Positions 31,997 through 42,195 of a stretch of 64,000 bases of DNA are shown here, piece by piece. This stretch comes from Schistocerca nitens (taxonomy: Eukaryota > Arthropoda > Insecta > Orthoptera > Acrididae). Below the pieces are notes generated by a model. It was not told the origin of the DNA. It saw nothing but the letters and a program-made list of their open reading frames with translations, and ran no database searches. The translations under genes were made by a program, and so were the position numbers. The stretch covers positions 533,717,383 through 533,781,382 of the forward strand of contig NC_064621.1 of the NCBI RefSeq assembly GCF_023898315.1, read 5' to 3'. Every line of letters begins with the position of its first letter. Position 1 is the stretch's first letter.

Positions 31997-33466
31997 CACT
32001 CAAGCTCATAAATTAAGAATAATGCTGGTACATGGTGATACAACGCTCTGATGGGCGGTTTGAGGTTTTAAGTCACCTCGGGGTATGACCATGCGGTGCA
32101 TTTGACCTGCAGTCGTCGCACGGTGGCGCTGGCAGCAGTCCACATACGCATAGGTGTGTTGGAGCATGTCAGAGTACGGTGCAGCGAGTAAGTGTGCAGA
32201 CGTTTTCAGACGTGCTAATGGTGACTGTGTGTTGAAAACGGCTCAAAGAACACATATTGATGACGTTACGAGTGGTAGAATACTAGGGCGACTGGAGGCT
32301 GGTCAAACACAGCAGGTCGTAGCACGGGCTCTCGGTGTGCCACAAAGTGTGATCTCAAGATTATGGCAACGATTCCAGCAGACAGGAAACTTTTCCAGGC
32401 GCTACAGTCCACAGCGTATAACACCACAAGAATACCGATATCTCTCCATCAGTGCCCGCAGACGGCCACGGAGTACTGCGGGTAGCCTTGCTTGGGACCT
32501 TACCGCAGCCACTGGAACAGTTGTCTCCAGACACACAGTCTACAGACGACTGAACAGACATGGTTTATTCGCCCGGAGACCTGCAAGGTGCATTCCACTG
32601 ACCCCTGGTCACAGGAGAGCCCGTGAGGCCTGGTGTCAAGAACACAGTCAATGGTGATTGGAACAGTGGTCCCAGGTTATGTTCACGGACGAGGCCAGGT
32701 ATAGTCTGAACAGCGATTCTCGCCAGGTTTTCATCTGGCTTGAACCAGGAACCAGATACCAATCCCTTAATGTCATTGAAAGGGACCTGCATGGAGGTCG
32801 TGGTTTGATGGTGTGGGACGGGATTATGATTGGTGCACCTACACCCCTGCATGTCTTTGACAGAGGAACTGTAAAAGGTCACGTTTATCAGGACGTCATT
32901 TTGCACCAGGATGTCCGCCTTTTCAAGGGTGCAGTGGGTCCCACCTTCCTCCTGATGAGTGATAATGCACGGCCCCACCGAGCTGCCTTCGTGGAGGAGT
33001 ACCTTGAAACAGAAGATATCAGGCGAATGGAGTGGCCTGCCTGTTCTCCAGACCTATACGCCATCGAGCACGTCTGGGATGCTCTCGGTCGACGTATCGC
33101 TACACATCTTCAAACCCCTAGGACACTTCCGGAGCTCCGACAGGCACTGGTGCAAGAATGGGAGGCTATACCCCAGCAGCTGCTCGACCACTTGATCCAG
33201 AGTATGCCAATCCATTGTGCGGCCTGTGTACGTGTGCACGGTGGTCATATCCCATATTGATGTCGGGGTACATGCGCAGGAAAGAGTGGCTTTTTGTAGC
33301 ACATGTGTTTCGGGACGGTTTTCTCAACTTATCACCAGTACCGTGGACTTACAGATCTGTGTAGTGTGTGATCCATATGTGCCTATGCTATTAGCGCCAG
33401 TTTTGTGTAGTGCCACGCTGTGTGGCACCACAGTCTGCAGTTATCCTTAATTTATGAGCATGAGTG
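31997..33466 (+). mobile_element. Nearly intact Tc1-type transposon
   Basis: 1,470 bp between TA dinucleotides (31995-31996 and 33467-33468). Inverted ends match over about 30 bp: CACTCAAGCTCATAAATTAA on the left and the complement of CACTCATGCTCATAAATTAA on the right. It encloses one transposase frame interrupted by a single stop. It inserted within the repeat-X block in LINE A copy 2. Confidence 0.95.
32154..33260 (+). pseudogene. Tc1 DD34E transposase with one in-frame stop
   Basis: The two reading frames are in the same register, parted only by TGA at 32655-32657 (SQW stop LEQWSQ). N-terminal helix-turn-helix DNA-binding region: GRLEAGQTQQVVARALGV then RLWQRFQQTGN. Catalytic core: VMFTDEARYSL (first Asp), LMSDNARPHRA (second Asp), SPDLYAIEHVWD (Glu), with 34 residues between the second Asp and Glu, the Tc1 DD34E pattern. 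The usual SPDLNPIE is SPDLYAIE here. C-terminus VHGGHIPY then TGA at 33258. About 368 codons, normal length. The start codon is uncertain. One substitution would explain the loss of the frame, so this is a recent casualty. Confidence 0.93.
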
Positions 33467-33548
33467 TAGAAATGAATATCTGAAACATTTTCTTCTTGAT
33501 TTGACACTTGGAACAAATCTACGGATATGCATGGCTGTCAAGAGGGCA

Positions 33549-33740
33549 TCTGGCCGCTGTGGGCGAGCGGTTCTAGGCGATTCACTCTGGAATCGCGCGA
33601 CCACTACGGTCGCAGGTTCGAATCCTGCCTTGGGCATGGATGTGTGTGATGTCCTTTGGTTAGATAGGTTCAAGTAGTTCTAAGTTCTAGGGGACTGATG
33701 ACCGCAGATGTTAAGTCCCATAGTGCTCAGATCCGTTTTT
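33549..33740 (+). mobile_element. SINE in LINE A copy 2
   Basis: Head TGGCCGCTGTGGGCGAGCGG, box B GGTTCGAATCC, tail decayed to AGATCCGTTTTT. Perfect 12-bp duplications GTCAAGAGGGCA at 33537-33548 and 33741-33752. The frames at 33420-33677 and 33452-33673 are SINE. Confidence 0.94.
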
Positions 33741-34296
33741 GTCAAGAGGGCAATGTGCGAAACCTTAAATGTTAATTGGCTACTGTAGCACAATCTTATA
33801 GAAAGATGTCTCACAAAACACAAAGAAATATGTAATTGCTATCAGTGGCACCAATGGTAGTGCGTAGCCACTCATGGATGACCCACAAAAACATCGATCA
33901 TACGAAACCCAACTTGCGCTTTTCGCAAATGACATCTTCAAAATCACGGATCAAGGTACTCAGGTCGATGACTTCCGAGAAGCATTTGACTCGGTACTGC
34001 ACTTCCTATTATTAACAAATCTACAATGCTGTATCAAACAAAATTTGTGACTGGACTGAAGATTTTTTGTTAGAGGCGCAGCATGTCGTCTTGGATGGAA
34101 AGTCATTGTCATATGAAGAGTGGAAACAGAAAACGATCTAAGTGCCAATTTTTTCAAAAATCGCAATTCCAGTGCTGTTGTGCTCTCGGTACCCTGGTGC
34201 AAGTCCCTAGACTAGTTACAAGCGTCAAATCATGGAGAAAGTATGGCCTCTGTGACGAGCTCTGCTTCCTTCTGGCGTTCCAAAATTTAAAATGTG

Positions 34297-34489
34297 TTCA
34301 AATGGCTCTGAGCACTATGGGACTTATCATCTGAGGTCATGAGTCCCTTAGAACTTAGAACTACTTAAACCTAACTAACCTAAGGACAACACACACATCC
34401 ATGCCCGAGGCAGGATTCGAACCTGCGACCGTAGCGGTCGCGCACTTCCAAACTGAAGCGCCTAGAACCGCTCGGTCACAACGGCCGGC
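34297..34489 (-). mobile_element. SINE nested in TIR element
   Basis: Inverted main-family SINE (TTCAAATGGCTCTGAGCAC to TCACAACGGCCGGC). Flanks TTAAAATGTG (34287-34296) and TTAAAAGGTG (34490-34499). Confidence 0.92.
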
Positions 34490-34511
34490 TTAAAAGGTGT
34501 GAGTCGTGAAA

Positions 34512-34577
34512 AACAGCATTAGGTTTTTACATAGTAGAAATGTAGTCAACAATTCTACTAGTTAAAAACCTAATGCT
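34512..34577. repeat. Short perfect-stem hairpin
   Basis: ACAGCATTAGGTTTTTAC at 34512 pairs with TTAAAAACCTAATGCTGT ending 34577; arms 27 bp, loop about 12 bp. It may mark the end of repeat X in inverted orientation. Confidence 0.8.
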
Positions 34578-35752
34578 GTATTTCTGTACTTATATTATCA
34601 CAAATCAAATGTGATACCTCACTATTAATGGCGCTTCTAACAAAAACTTTGTTATTGCTATTTTGTCGAAAACTGACATTTTTGAGACCATGACTGTGTA
34701 CAAAATAAAAGTTGATTATTTCAAAGAAGAAAACAGCAATCAGGCAAATTAACAATGCTATTTATTTACATAATCTAGTGCCGATTCCGGATTCGAACTG
34801 ATAGGTTCATTCTCAGACGACTGTTCACTTTTTTATTATGTTTGTTGTTGCTTGTATTAGTTGTGCTAAAATAGCCAAGACCTAAAGTAATCGACAAAAA
34901 ATATAACGTAAAGATGAAAATCCGTCCGAAGATCACCCTGTCACACTATTTTATGCAAATAAATAGCATTATTAACAGAGGGTGGTTGCTGTTTACTTCT
35001 TTGCAAGAATCAACTTGTAAAAATTTGCTTATTGGCACCTCGATCCCATTTGTTTCCTAGTATGGCACTTAGAACGTCCTTAATAAAGTATTTATTTTCT
35101 TATTTGTCTCACTATTTTTTCCGGTAAAGCGTACAGCAGCATAATTTTGTGGCAACAGAGAACCTTCTCAATTTCGTGAATACAAATGAGTAATGTACAA
35201 ACAGAATACGTTGTTTTTTCATCCTCCTGACAAATGTCAGATTTGGCTTTTGGAAAGTATTCCGTTTCCACTCTACATGTGAGGAAGTAACTTTAGCAGT
35301 GCCCCAGGGAAGTGTCTTGCTGACCTTATTGTACGAATTATATATTTATTTTGTGTCAGACAATATTAATAGTAACTGAAGCTTTTTGCAGATACTGCAA
35401 CTATCTCTAATGAAGTACCACCTGAAAAAAGCAATACAAATATCCAGTCAGATCTTGATCAGGTTGCTCAGTGGTGCAGAGGTTGACAACTTGTTTTAAA
35501 TGTTCATAAATTGTAAAAGTATACACTTAAAAAAACATAGAAAATGTGTATGCTATGACAACGGTATAAGCGAGCCACAGCTGGAACATCAATTGATCCA
35601 CTGTGCATGCAGGACAGCGGCTGGTCTATTTACCAGTAAAACTGGCGAACAGCCATACATTTTGAGATGTTATTATATTTTATTTTGACAACCAGTTTCG
35701 GCATTTCCATGTCATCTTCAGGCCCCGTATGCATTTCGTGTGTAGATACTGA

Positions 35753-35970
35753 GATGTATCGATGTTGACATACTGGAGCCGTCAGTATCTGGATACCGTG
35801 AATTTGTTATTCGAGTGCTGCCTTCGAAGACTTGACAAGAGCTGAGAAAGATGCTTTCTGGGACTGCAGGTGAGCTCACTTGTCGTCAAGTCTTCCAAGG
35901 CAGCACTCGAATAACGAATTCACGGTATCCAGATACTGATGGCTTCAGTACGCCAACATCGATACACATA
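35753..35970. repeat. 95-bp-arm hairpin
   Basis: 35753-35848 and 35873-35970 are near-perfect reverse complements: GTCAGTATCTGGATACCGTG against CACGGTATCCAGATACTGAT, and TTCGAGTGCTGCCTTCGAAG against CTTCCAAGGCAGCACTCGAA. The loop is about 25 bp. As RNA or single-stranded DNA it would form a long stem. Confidence 0.9.
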
Positions 35971-36138
35971 AATGTCTATACATCTACATCTGCATCTACA
36001 TGGATACTCTGCAAATCACATTTAAGTGCCTGGCAGAGGGTTCGTCGAACCACCTTCACAATTCTCTATAATTCCACTCTCGTGTAGCGCGCGGAAAAAA
36101 TGAACAACTACAGCTTTCCGTGCGAGCTCTGATTTCCC

Positions 36139-38100
36139 TTATTTTATAATGGTGACAGTTTCCCCTATGTAGGTCGGTGTCAACAAAATATTTTCGCATT
36201 CGGAGGAGAAATTTGGTGATTGGAATTTCGTGAGAAGCTTCCGTCGCAACGAAAAACGCCTTTCTTTTAATGATGTCCAGACCAAATACTGTATCATTTC
36301 AGTGACACTCTCTCCCATATTTCGCGATAATACAAAACGTGCTGCCCTTCTTTGAACATTTTCGATGTACTCTGTCTGTCCTATCTGGTAAGGATCCCAC
36401 ACCGCGCAGCAGTATTCTAAAAGAGGACGGACAAGCGTAATGTAGGCAGCCTCCTTAGTAGATCTGTTACATTTTATAAGTGTCCTGCAGTCTTTGGTTA
36501 GCCTTCCCACAACATTTTCTATGTGTTCCTACCAATTTAAGTTGTTCGTAATTGTAATTCATAGGTATTTAGGTGAATATACGGCCTTTAGATTTGACTG
36601 ATTTATCGTATAACCGAAGTTTAACGAGTTCCTTTTAGCACTCATGTGGATGACCTTAATTTTTTTGTTATTTAGGGTCAACTGCCAATTTTCACACCAT
36701 TCAGATATCTTTTCTAAATCGTTTTGCAATTTGTTTTGGTCTTCTGATGACTTTATTAGTCGATAAACGACAGTGTCATCTGCAAACAACCTAAGACGGC
36801 TGCTCAGATTGTCTTCCAAATCGTTTACATAGATAAGGAACAGCAAAGGGCCTACAATACTACCTTGGGGAACGCCAGAAATCACCTCTGTTTCACTCAA
36901 TGACTTTCCATCAATTGCTACGAACTGTGACCTCTCTGACAGGAAATCACGAATCCAGTCACATAACTCAGACGATATTCCATAACCACGCAATTTCATT
37001 ACAAGCCACTTGTGTGGTACAGTGCCAAAAGCCTTCCGGAAATCCAGAAATATGGACTCGATCTGAAATCCCTTGTCAATAGCACTCAACACTTCATGTG
37101 CATAAAGAGTTAGTTGTTTTTCACAAGAACGATGTTTTCTAAACCCAAGTTGACTGTGTGTCAATAAACCGTTTTCCTCAAAGTAATTCATTGTGTTCGA
37201 ACACAATATATGTTTCAAAACCTGCTGCATATCGACGTTAATGATATGGGCCTGTAATTAAGTGGATCACTCCTACTACCTTTCTTGAATATTGGTGTGA
37301 CCTGTGCAACTTTCCAGTCTTTGGGTACGGATCTTTCGTCGAGCGAACGGTTGTACATAATTGATTGTTAAGAATGGAGCTATTGCATCAGCAGGAACCT
37401 AATTGGTATACAGTCTGGACCAGAGGACTTGCTTTTATTAAGTGATTTAAGTTGTTTCACTTCCCCGAGGATATTTACTTCTAGGTTACTCATGTTGGCA
37501 GCTGTTCTTGATTCGAATTATGGAATATTTACTTCGTCTTGTTTTGTGAAGGCATTTCGGAAGGTTGTATTTAGTAACTCTGCTTTGGCAGCACTGTCTT
37601 CGATAATATCTCCATTGCTATCGCGCAGAGAAGGCATTGATTGTTTCTTGCCGCTAACATACTTCACGTACGATCAGAATGTCTTTGTATTTTCTGCCAG
37701 GTTTCGAGACAAAGTTTCGTTATGGAAACTGTTATAAGCATCTTGCATTGAAGTCAGCGCTAAATTTCGAGCTTCTATAAAAGATCGCCAATCTTGGGGA
37801 TTTTGCGTCTGTTTACATTTAGCATGTTTGGCTCTAAGCACTATGGGACTTAACATCTGAGGTCATCAGTCCCCTAGAGTTAGAACTACTTAAACCTAAC
37901 TAACCTAAGGACATCACACGCATCCATGCCCGAGGCAGAATTCGAACCTGCGACCTTAGCAGCAGCGCGGTTCCAGACTGAATCACCTAGAAACGCTCGG
38001 CCACAGAGGCCGGCTTGGCATGTTTGTTTCGTTGTTTCTGCAACAGTGTTCTGACCCGTTTTGTGTACCAAGGAGGATCAGCTTTTTCGTGCACATGAAG
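36139..38100 (-). pseudogene. LINE B reverse transcriptase
   Basis: Minus strand, in order: ADPPWYTKRVRTLLQKQ and DWRSFIEARNLALTS (pre-RT), TPIFKKGSRSDPLNYRPIS (RT motif), HSQLGFRKHRSCEKQL, IFLDFRKAFGTVPH (first Asp kept; usual DT is GT), SGVPQGSIVGPLLFLIYVND and LRLFADDTVVY (active site). The uninterrupted RT frame is 36559-37230. The C-terminal frame 36139-36510 reads RRAARFVLSRNMGESVTEM. Stops near 37250, 37380, 37520 and 36540 inactivate it. Better preserved than LINE A, hence probably younger. Confidence 0.9.
37831..38017 (-). mobile_element. SINE in LINE B
   Basis: Inverted SINE from GCTCTAAGCACTATGGGAC to GCCACAGAGGCCGGCTTG. Perfect 9-bp duplications GCATGTTTG at 37822-37830 and 38018-38026. 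Confidence 0.93.
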
Positions 38101-38490
38101 TGCATATGGTGCCTGAAGATAGCGTATTGTTGTGCCGAAACTGGTTGTCAAAATAAAATAAGCTTTAAAAACGTACGGCTGTTTGGTGATCTTCTCCGGT
38201 AAACGGTTAGATCAATCGACTCGTACAAATAACCGAGTGTAACAGTTTATAGGGAAGTTAAAGGAAACCGTCACATAACCTCAGTCGCAGGTAAGGCAAG
38301 TAGCAGATTTTAGTTCAGTGGCAGCTGAAAAATATTATGCAACTCATTACGGCGATTTTAAATTCCCCCTTCCCTTCTAGTTGGATACGTGATCTGCCTA
38401 CATATAAATTTAGAAATAAACTGCGAATATGTTAACGTTATGTGTGATTAAAGCGTTCTTATTATGTTCCTTCAATCTCTGAGTTATTTA

Positions 38491-39093
38491 TGTGGTGTCA
38501 CCGCCAGACACCACACTTGCTAGGTGGTAGCTTAAATCGGCCGCGGTCCATTAGTACATGTCGGACCCGCGTGTCGCCACTGTCAATCCCCACGCATTGA
38601 GTGATGAGGTCGCAAGAGCATTCGATTCTTCCGAACTTGCTTGCATGTTCGTTGATGCGGAAACTGATGACTTGGTCGAATCGTTTCCGATTGATTTTCG
38701 TCGTGTAGCTACAGCCACAGCTGCTGACCCTGTCCTTGCTACTGTTTTGCGTTTTGTTGCTACGCAATGGCCCAGTTGTACGGACGACATTGCTAGCGAC
38801 TACACGTACGAAGCCTTTCTCTCATTTGCCGAGAGACAGTTAGAATAGCCTTCAGCTAAGTCCATGGCTACGACCTAGCAAGGCGCATTAACCATATCTG
38901 GAGAGAGTCTCACTTGTATTATCAAGAGAAATGTACCACAATGAATTAAAGTTAAGTATACGAGAAGCTCCGTTCTTTTCTTTATAGCTTTCATCACGTA
39001 TCCTGTTTCAGACTTAACGCCAGTCGGCGTGTGTGTACGCGTGCCTTTCGGTTACCCGTCACTGTGGACTGGCTGCCTTGTCAGTCCACTACA
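38491..39093 (+). mobile_element. Chimeric solo LTR, 5-bp TSD ATTTA
   Basis: 603 bp, TGTGGTGTCACC to TCCACTACA, flanked by ATTTA at 38486-38490 and 39094-39098. Same family as 3913-4398 (shared GACACCACACTTGCTAGG, ATCGGCCGCGGTCC, GACCCGCGTGTCGCCACT). About 38577-38768 does not match the sister LTR. Instead it is coding-like: the frame 38558-38848 includes SFPIDFRRVATATAADPV and LATVLRFVATQWP, the linker between RNase H and integrase in Gypsy-type pol. It then returns to LTR sequence (CCCAGTTGTAC). A pol segment has replaced part of the LTR. Confidence 0.8.
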
Positions 39094-39289
39094 ATTTATC
39101 ACTTCAAAGAAAGGTTTAAATAATGAGCAACGGCAGAATTTTTCAGACAATTTATAGTATGCTACGTATTTGTGTTCTTATCTGGAAAGGTAATCGCTAG
39201 AGAAAATGTATGCTCACGTGTCATAATCACATTAGAGACACGAACCTGCAGCCTTATAATTAACTAGCAAAGAAACTCGGCGTTGCCCA

Positions 39290-39850
39290 GGTATTTATTT
39301 ATAGCTATACGTCCATCCGATCCGTCCTGCCTTGTGCTTAGTGTTTATGACGTCATCTATCCTGAACTACGGGTCGTACAACGATATAATTTTGTAGGTC
39401 CATTCAGCGACAAATATAGATACTGTCTGAAAAATGTGTTGCGAATGGAGTTAGTAGCAACGAAGTAATAAATTTAAACGTCATGCACGATGCGGCAGTT
39501 TTGAACGCTTTAACTGTTTATGACGTCACATCTCCCGAACTATGAGTTGTTCAGCGGTATGATGTTGTACGTACATTCAGCAGCATATGTGGATACTGTC
39601 TGCGAAATTTATTGCGAATAGAATCAGTGCCAAAGTAGTAATAAATTTAAACGTCAAGCATGATGCGGCAGTTTTTCACGCATCTCATTGTTTATGACGT
39701 CATATCTCCTGAATTATGTGCCGCACAGTTTTATAATTTTGCACTTACATTCAGTGGTATATGTGCAAACTGTCTGCAACATGTGTTGCAAATACAGCTT
39801 GGAGTAAAGAAGTAATAAATTATTACGTCATGCCTCATGCCGTACTTTCA
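39290..39850 (+). repeat. Tandem repeat, period about 173 bp
   Basis: GTTTATGACGTCA occurs at 39343, 39515 and 39690; between these GTAATAAATTTAAACGTCA and GATGCGGCAGTTTT recur. About three units. Preceded by CTCGGCGTTGCCCAGGTATT, a phrase I associate with a widespread insect repeat of uncertain class. Frames at 39283-39468 and 39837-40025 are repeat. Confidence 0.85.
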
Positions 39851-39987
39851 CTCCACGAACAGCGGAAAAGTAGTTAGCAATAAACTTCTTTTCTTTCATT
39901 ATTTTGTAGAAATTGCCAGCGAGAAAAAATTTCGAAATGGTTTGAAATTATGTGTGAAGTTTATTTCGAAACTTTGCTTGAAAGCGG

Positions 39988-41345
39988 TTCAAATGGCTCT
40001 GAGCACTATCGGACTTAACATCTGAGGTCATCAGTCTCCTAGACTTACAAGGGAACCTCCCCATCGCACCCTCCTCAGATTTAGTTATAAGTTGGCACAG
40101 TGGATAGGCCTTGAAAAACTGAACACAGATCAATCGAGAAAACAGGAAGAAGTTGTGTCGAACTATGAAAAAAATAAGCAAAATATACAAACTGAGTAGT
40201 CCATGCGAAAGATAGGCAACATATAGGATAAATTAAGCGTAGGAGCTCCGTGGTCCTGTGGTTAGCGTGAGCAACTACGGAACGAAAGGTCCTTGGTTCA
40301 AGTCTTCCCTCGAGTGAAAAGTTTACTTTCTTTATTTTCGCAAAGTTATTATCTCTCCCTTCGTTCATTGACGTCTCTGTTCACTGTTATAAGTTTAGTG
40401 CCTATGTTTTGCGACCGCAGCGCAAAACCGTGCGATCAGTAGATGAAAGGACGTGCCTCTCCAACGGGAACCGAAAACATTTGATCGCAAGGTCATAGGT
40501 CAACCGATTCCTCCACAGGAAAACACATCTGATATATTCTATACGACACTGGTGACGGCATGTGCGTCACATGACAGGGATATGTTGTCGACCCACCTAA
40601 CTTGTACACTTGGCGAATGAGTAAAAAGATTCTTCTACCTTGTCCGATTTAGGTTTTCTTGTGGATGTGATAATCACTCCCAAAAAAGTGATGAAAACAT
40701 AAGAGTTTGTCACATAAACTGCAACAAATGAATGCAACAGTTTCACAGTCGCACAGTTTTCCCTGTGCTCTGTCAAAACATGTTTTTAACGTTTTCAAAT
40801 TTTTCCGTGTGTAGACCGTCATATCCTGCATATGTCCAAGCAAATCTGAACATGTCCTGGAATTTTGGAGAGGGAAGTTGATTATGTGTGTGTGCCTGAA
40901 CTTTGATAATTGTCTGAAAATAAAAAATTAAAGTTGTCACTCGTGGAAAGACTTGAACCAAGGACCTTTCGTTCCGCAGTTACTCACGCTAACAACGGGA
41001 CCACGGCGCTCCTGCTGTCGCACTATCCTTGATGTTGCCTATCTTGCGCATGGATTACTAAGTTTGCATTTTTTGCTTTTTTTTTTCATAGTTCCACACA
41101 ACTTCTTCCTGTTTTCTCGATTGATCTGTGTTGAGTTTTTCAAGGCCTATCCACTGTGCCAACTTACAAGTAAATCTTAGGGGGGTGTGATGGGGAGGTT
41201 TCCTTGTTAGAACTACTTAAACCTTACTAACCTAAGGACATCACACGCACCCATGCCCGAGGCAGGATTCGAACCTGCGACCGTAGCAGCAGCGCGGTTC
41301 CAGACTGAAGCGCCTCGAACCGCTCGGTCACAACGGCCGGCTCGG
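39988..41345 (-). mobile_element. SINE split by a 1.16-kb palindrome
   Basis: SINE tail part 39988-40047 (TTCAAATGGCTCTGAGCAC), head part 41207-41345 (AACTACTTAAACC to CAACGGCCGGC). Duplications TTGAAAGCGG at 39978-39987 and 41346-41355 are perfect. Confidence 0.93.
40048..41206. mobile_element. 1.16-kb long-inverted-repeat element, TTA duplication
   Basis: Begins CAAGGGAACCTCCCCATCGC and ends GGGGAGGTTTCCTTG. Arms of about 290 bp (40048-40345 and 40915-41206) are inverted copies and each carries a tRNA-like stretch (GTGGTTAGCGTGAGC, then GGTTCAAGTC; complement CTTGAACCAAGGACC). TTA lies on both sides (40045-40047, 41207-41209), as in PIF/Harbinger-type insertions, though the termini are not typical of that group. 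The middle 570 bp is unique; frames at 40081-40368, 40649-40843, 40773-40961 and 40953-41180 are not recognised proteins. Confidence 0.85.
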
Positions 41346-42195
41346 TTGAAAGCGGTTAAATGGTTTAGGAGGAGATGTGGAGCGCACATACGTTAACATA
41401 CATACATAACTTTTTATAATATGTTTGGATTTTATTAATTATCTTGTACTACAATTTATGAATAAATTATTTTCTATGTTTGCCATGTGTCACCAGGTAA
41501 TATAGGCAATTATAATATCAGTCATTTTGCTTGCTAAATACGTATACATGTTATATGGGGTACTGGGAAAATGCTGTCGGTCTACAAAGGAGACTGACGA
41601 CAAATTATTTGTCCGTCCTATCTGTGAATATTGCTCCGATACGTGGGACCCCTACAAAATAGGACTAAGATGGACTATTGCACCTACGGAAAGGAAGGCG
41701 GCGCGATGTCATACGCTGTTTGACACAGGGTAGAGCGTCACGGAAATACTGAAAAATCTGCATTGGCAGAGACTTGGAAATAGATGTCAATTATCCAATG
41801 AAAGCCTGAAACTTAGAAAGTTTGAACAACCAGTATGACGTGAAGAATCTAGAGATATGCTGCATTCTCGTACATATCGCTCCCGTAGCCACAGTGAAGA
41901 CAAATTTAGATTAATTAGGTCACGCATAGGAGCATTCTTTCCTAGCTCCATACGCGATTGGAAGAAAAAGAAACTCCGTATGATGCTAAGTGTCCTCTTT
42001 CATGTATTTCGCAGTGGCTTGCAGCGTATAGGTGTGTATGTAGAAATTCTTGGAGACTCAATTTCGGGCTTTACCTCGGCTTTTTCGATTACGGAATAGT
42101 TTTATGCTACACAGAACTCAATCAATTAAATATTCATGCTTCTAATCGTCTTCTCCTTAGCTGTAGAGTATTTCCATTTTACTTTCGTTTTTCAT

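Larger units (their letters stand above)
34117..35274. mobile_element. TIR element inside LINE A copy 2 RT
   Basis: Starts AGAGTGGAAACAG and ends with the complement of AGAGTGGAAACGG. LINE A sequence stops at 34116 and resumes at 35275. Flanks TCATATGA and ACATGTGA agree at 6 of 8 positions, compatible with a mutated 8-bp duplication. Inside: a SINE, a small hairpin (34512-34577) and an inverted piece of repeat X (34578-34770). No transposase. Possibly a hAT-type non-autonomous element. Confidence 0.5.
35973..38110 (-). mobile_element. LINE 'B' (CR1-like), 5'-truncated copy
   Basis: On the minus strand: pre-RT region, RT, C-terminal domain, 3' UTR, ending in the repeat tail (ACATCTACATCTGCATCTAC on the plus strand). 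It starts near 38110, just inside the right inverted end of the foldback element. A SINE (37831-38017) interrupts the 5' part. Related 3' pieces lie at 3734-4500 and 49828-51160. Confidence 0.85.
35627..38210. mobile_element. Foldback-type element carrying a LINE B copy
   Basis: Inverted ends of about 100 bp: left 35627-35727 (AACAGCCATACATTTTGAG, GACAACCAGTTTCGGCA, CATCTTCAGGC) and right 38112-38210 (GCCTGAAGATAG, TGCCGAAACTGGTTGTC, CGTACGGCTGTTTGG). LINE A sequence stops near 35593 and resumes at 38211 with ATCAAT on both sides. The element contains a hairpin (35753-35970) and a whole 5'-truncated LINE B. The exact left border is uncertain by about 30 bp. Confidence 0.6.
30012..42045 (+). 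mobile_element. LINE 'A', copy 2, spread over 12 kb by insertions
   Basis: Pieces in the same order and strand as copy 1: ORF1 (30012-30400; GLNQRLLRFYDKVGC), endonuclease remnants (30430-31260), the pre-RT region (33480-33870, GTCAAGAGGGCAATG), RT (33880-34116: KHRS-ETQLALF, REAFDSV), RT continued (35275-35590: VPQGS, with the FADD region decayed), a C-terminal piece (38211-38335) and the end (41550-42045: ICEYCSDTWDPYKIG, YRSRSHSEDKFRLIRSR). Each break has an identifiable or inferred insertion. Much more decayed than copy 1. The frame 41527-41733 and those near 41857-42099 belong to it. Confidence 0.75.

Noticed and set aside
38558-38848. 96-codon plus-strand frame as a small host gene
   Set aside because: It lies wholly within a solo LTR with a 5-bp duplication and its middle resembles Gypsy pol.
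40081-41180. Several 60-95 codon frames
   Set aside because: All fall in the 1.16-kb palindrome; inverted arms give paired frames without protein similarity.
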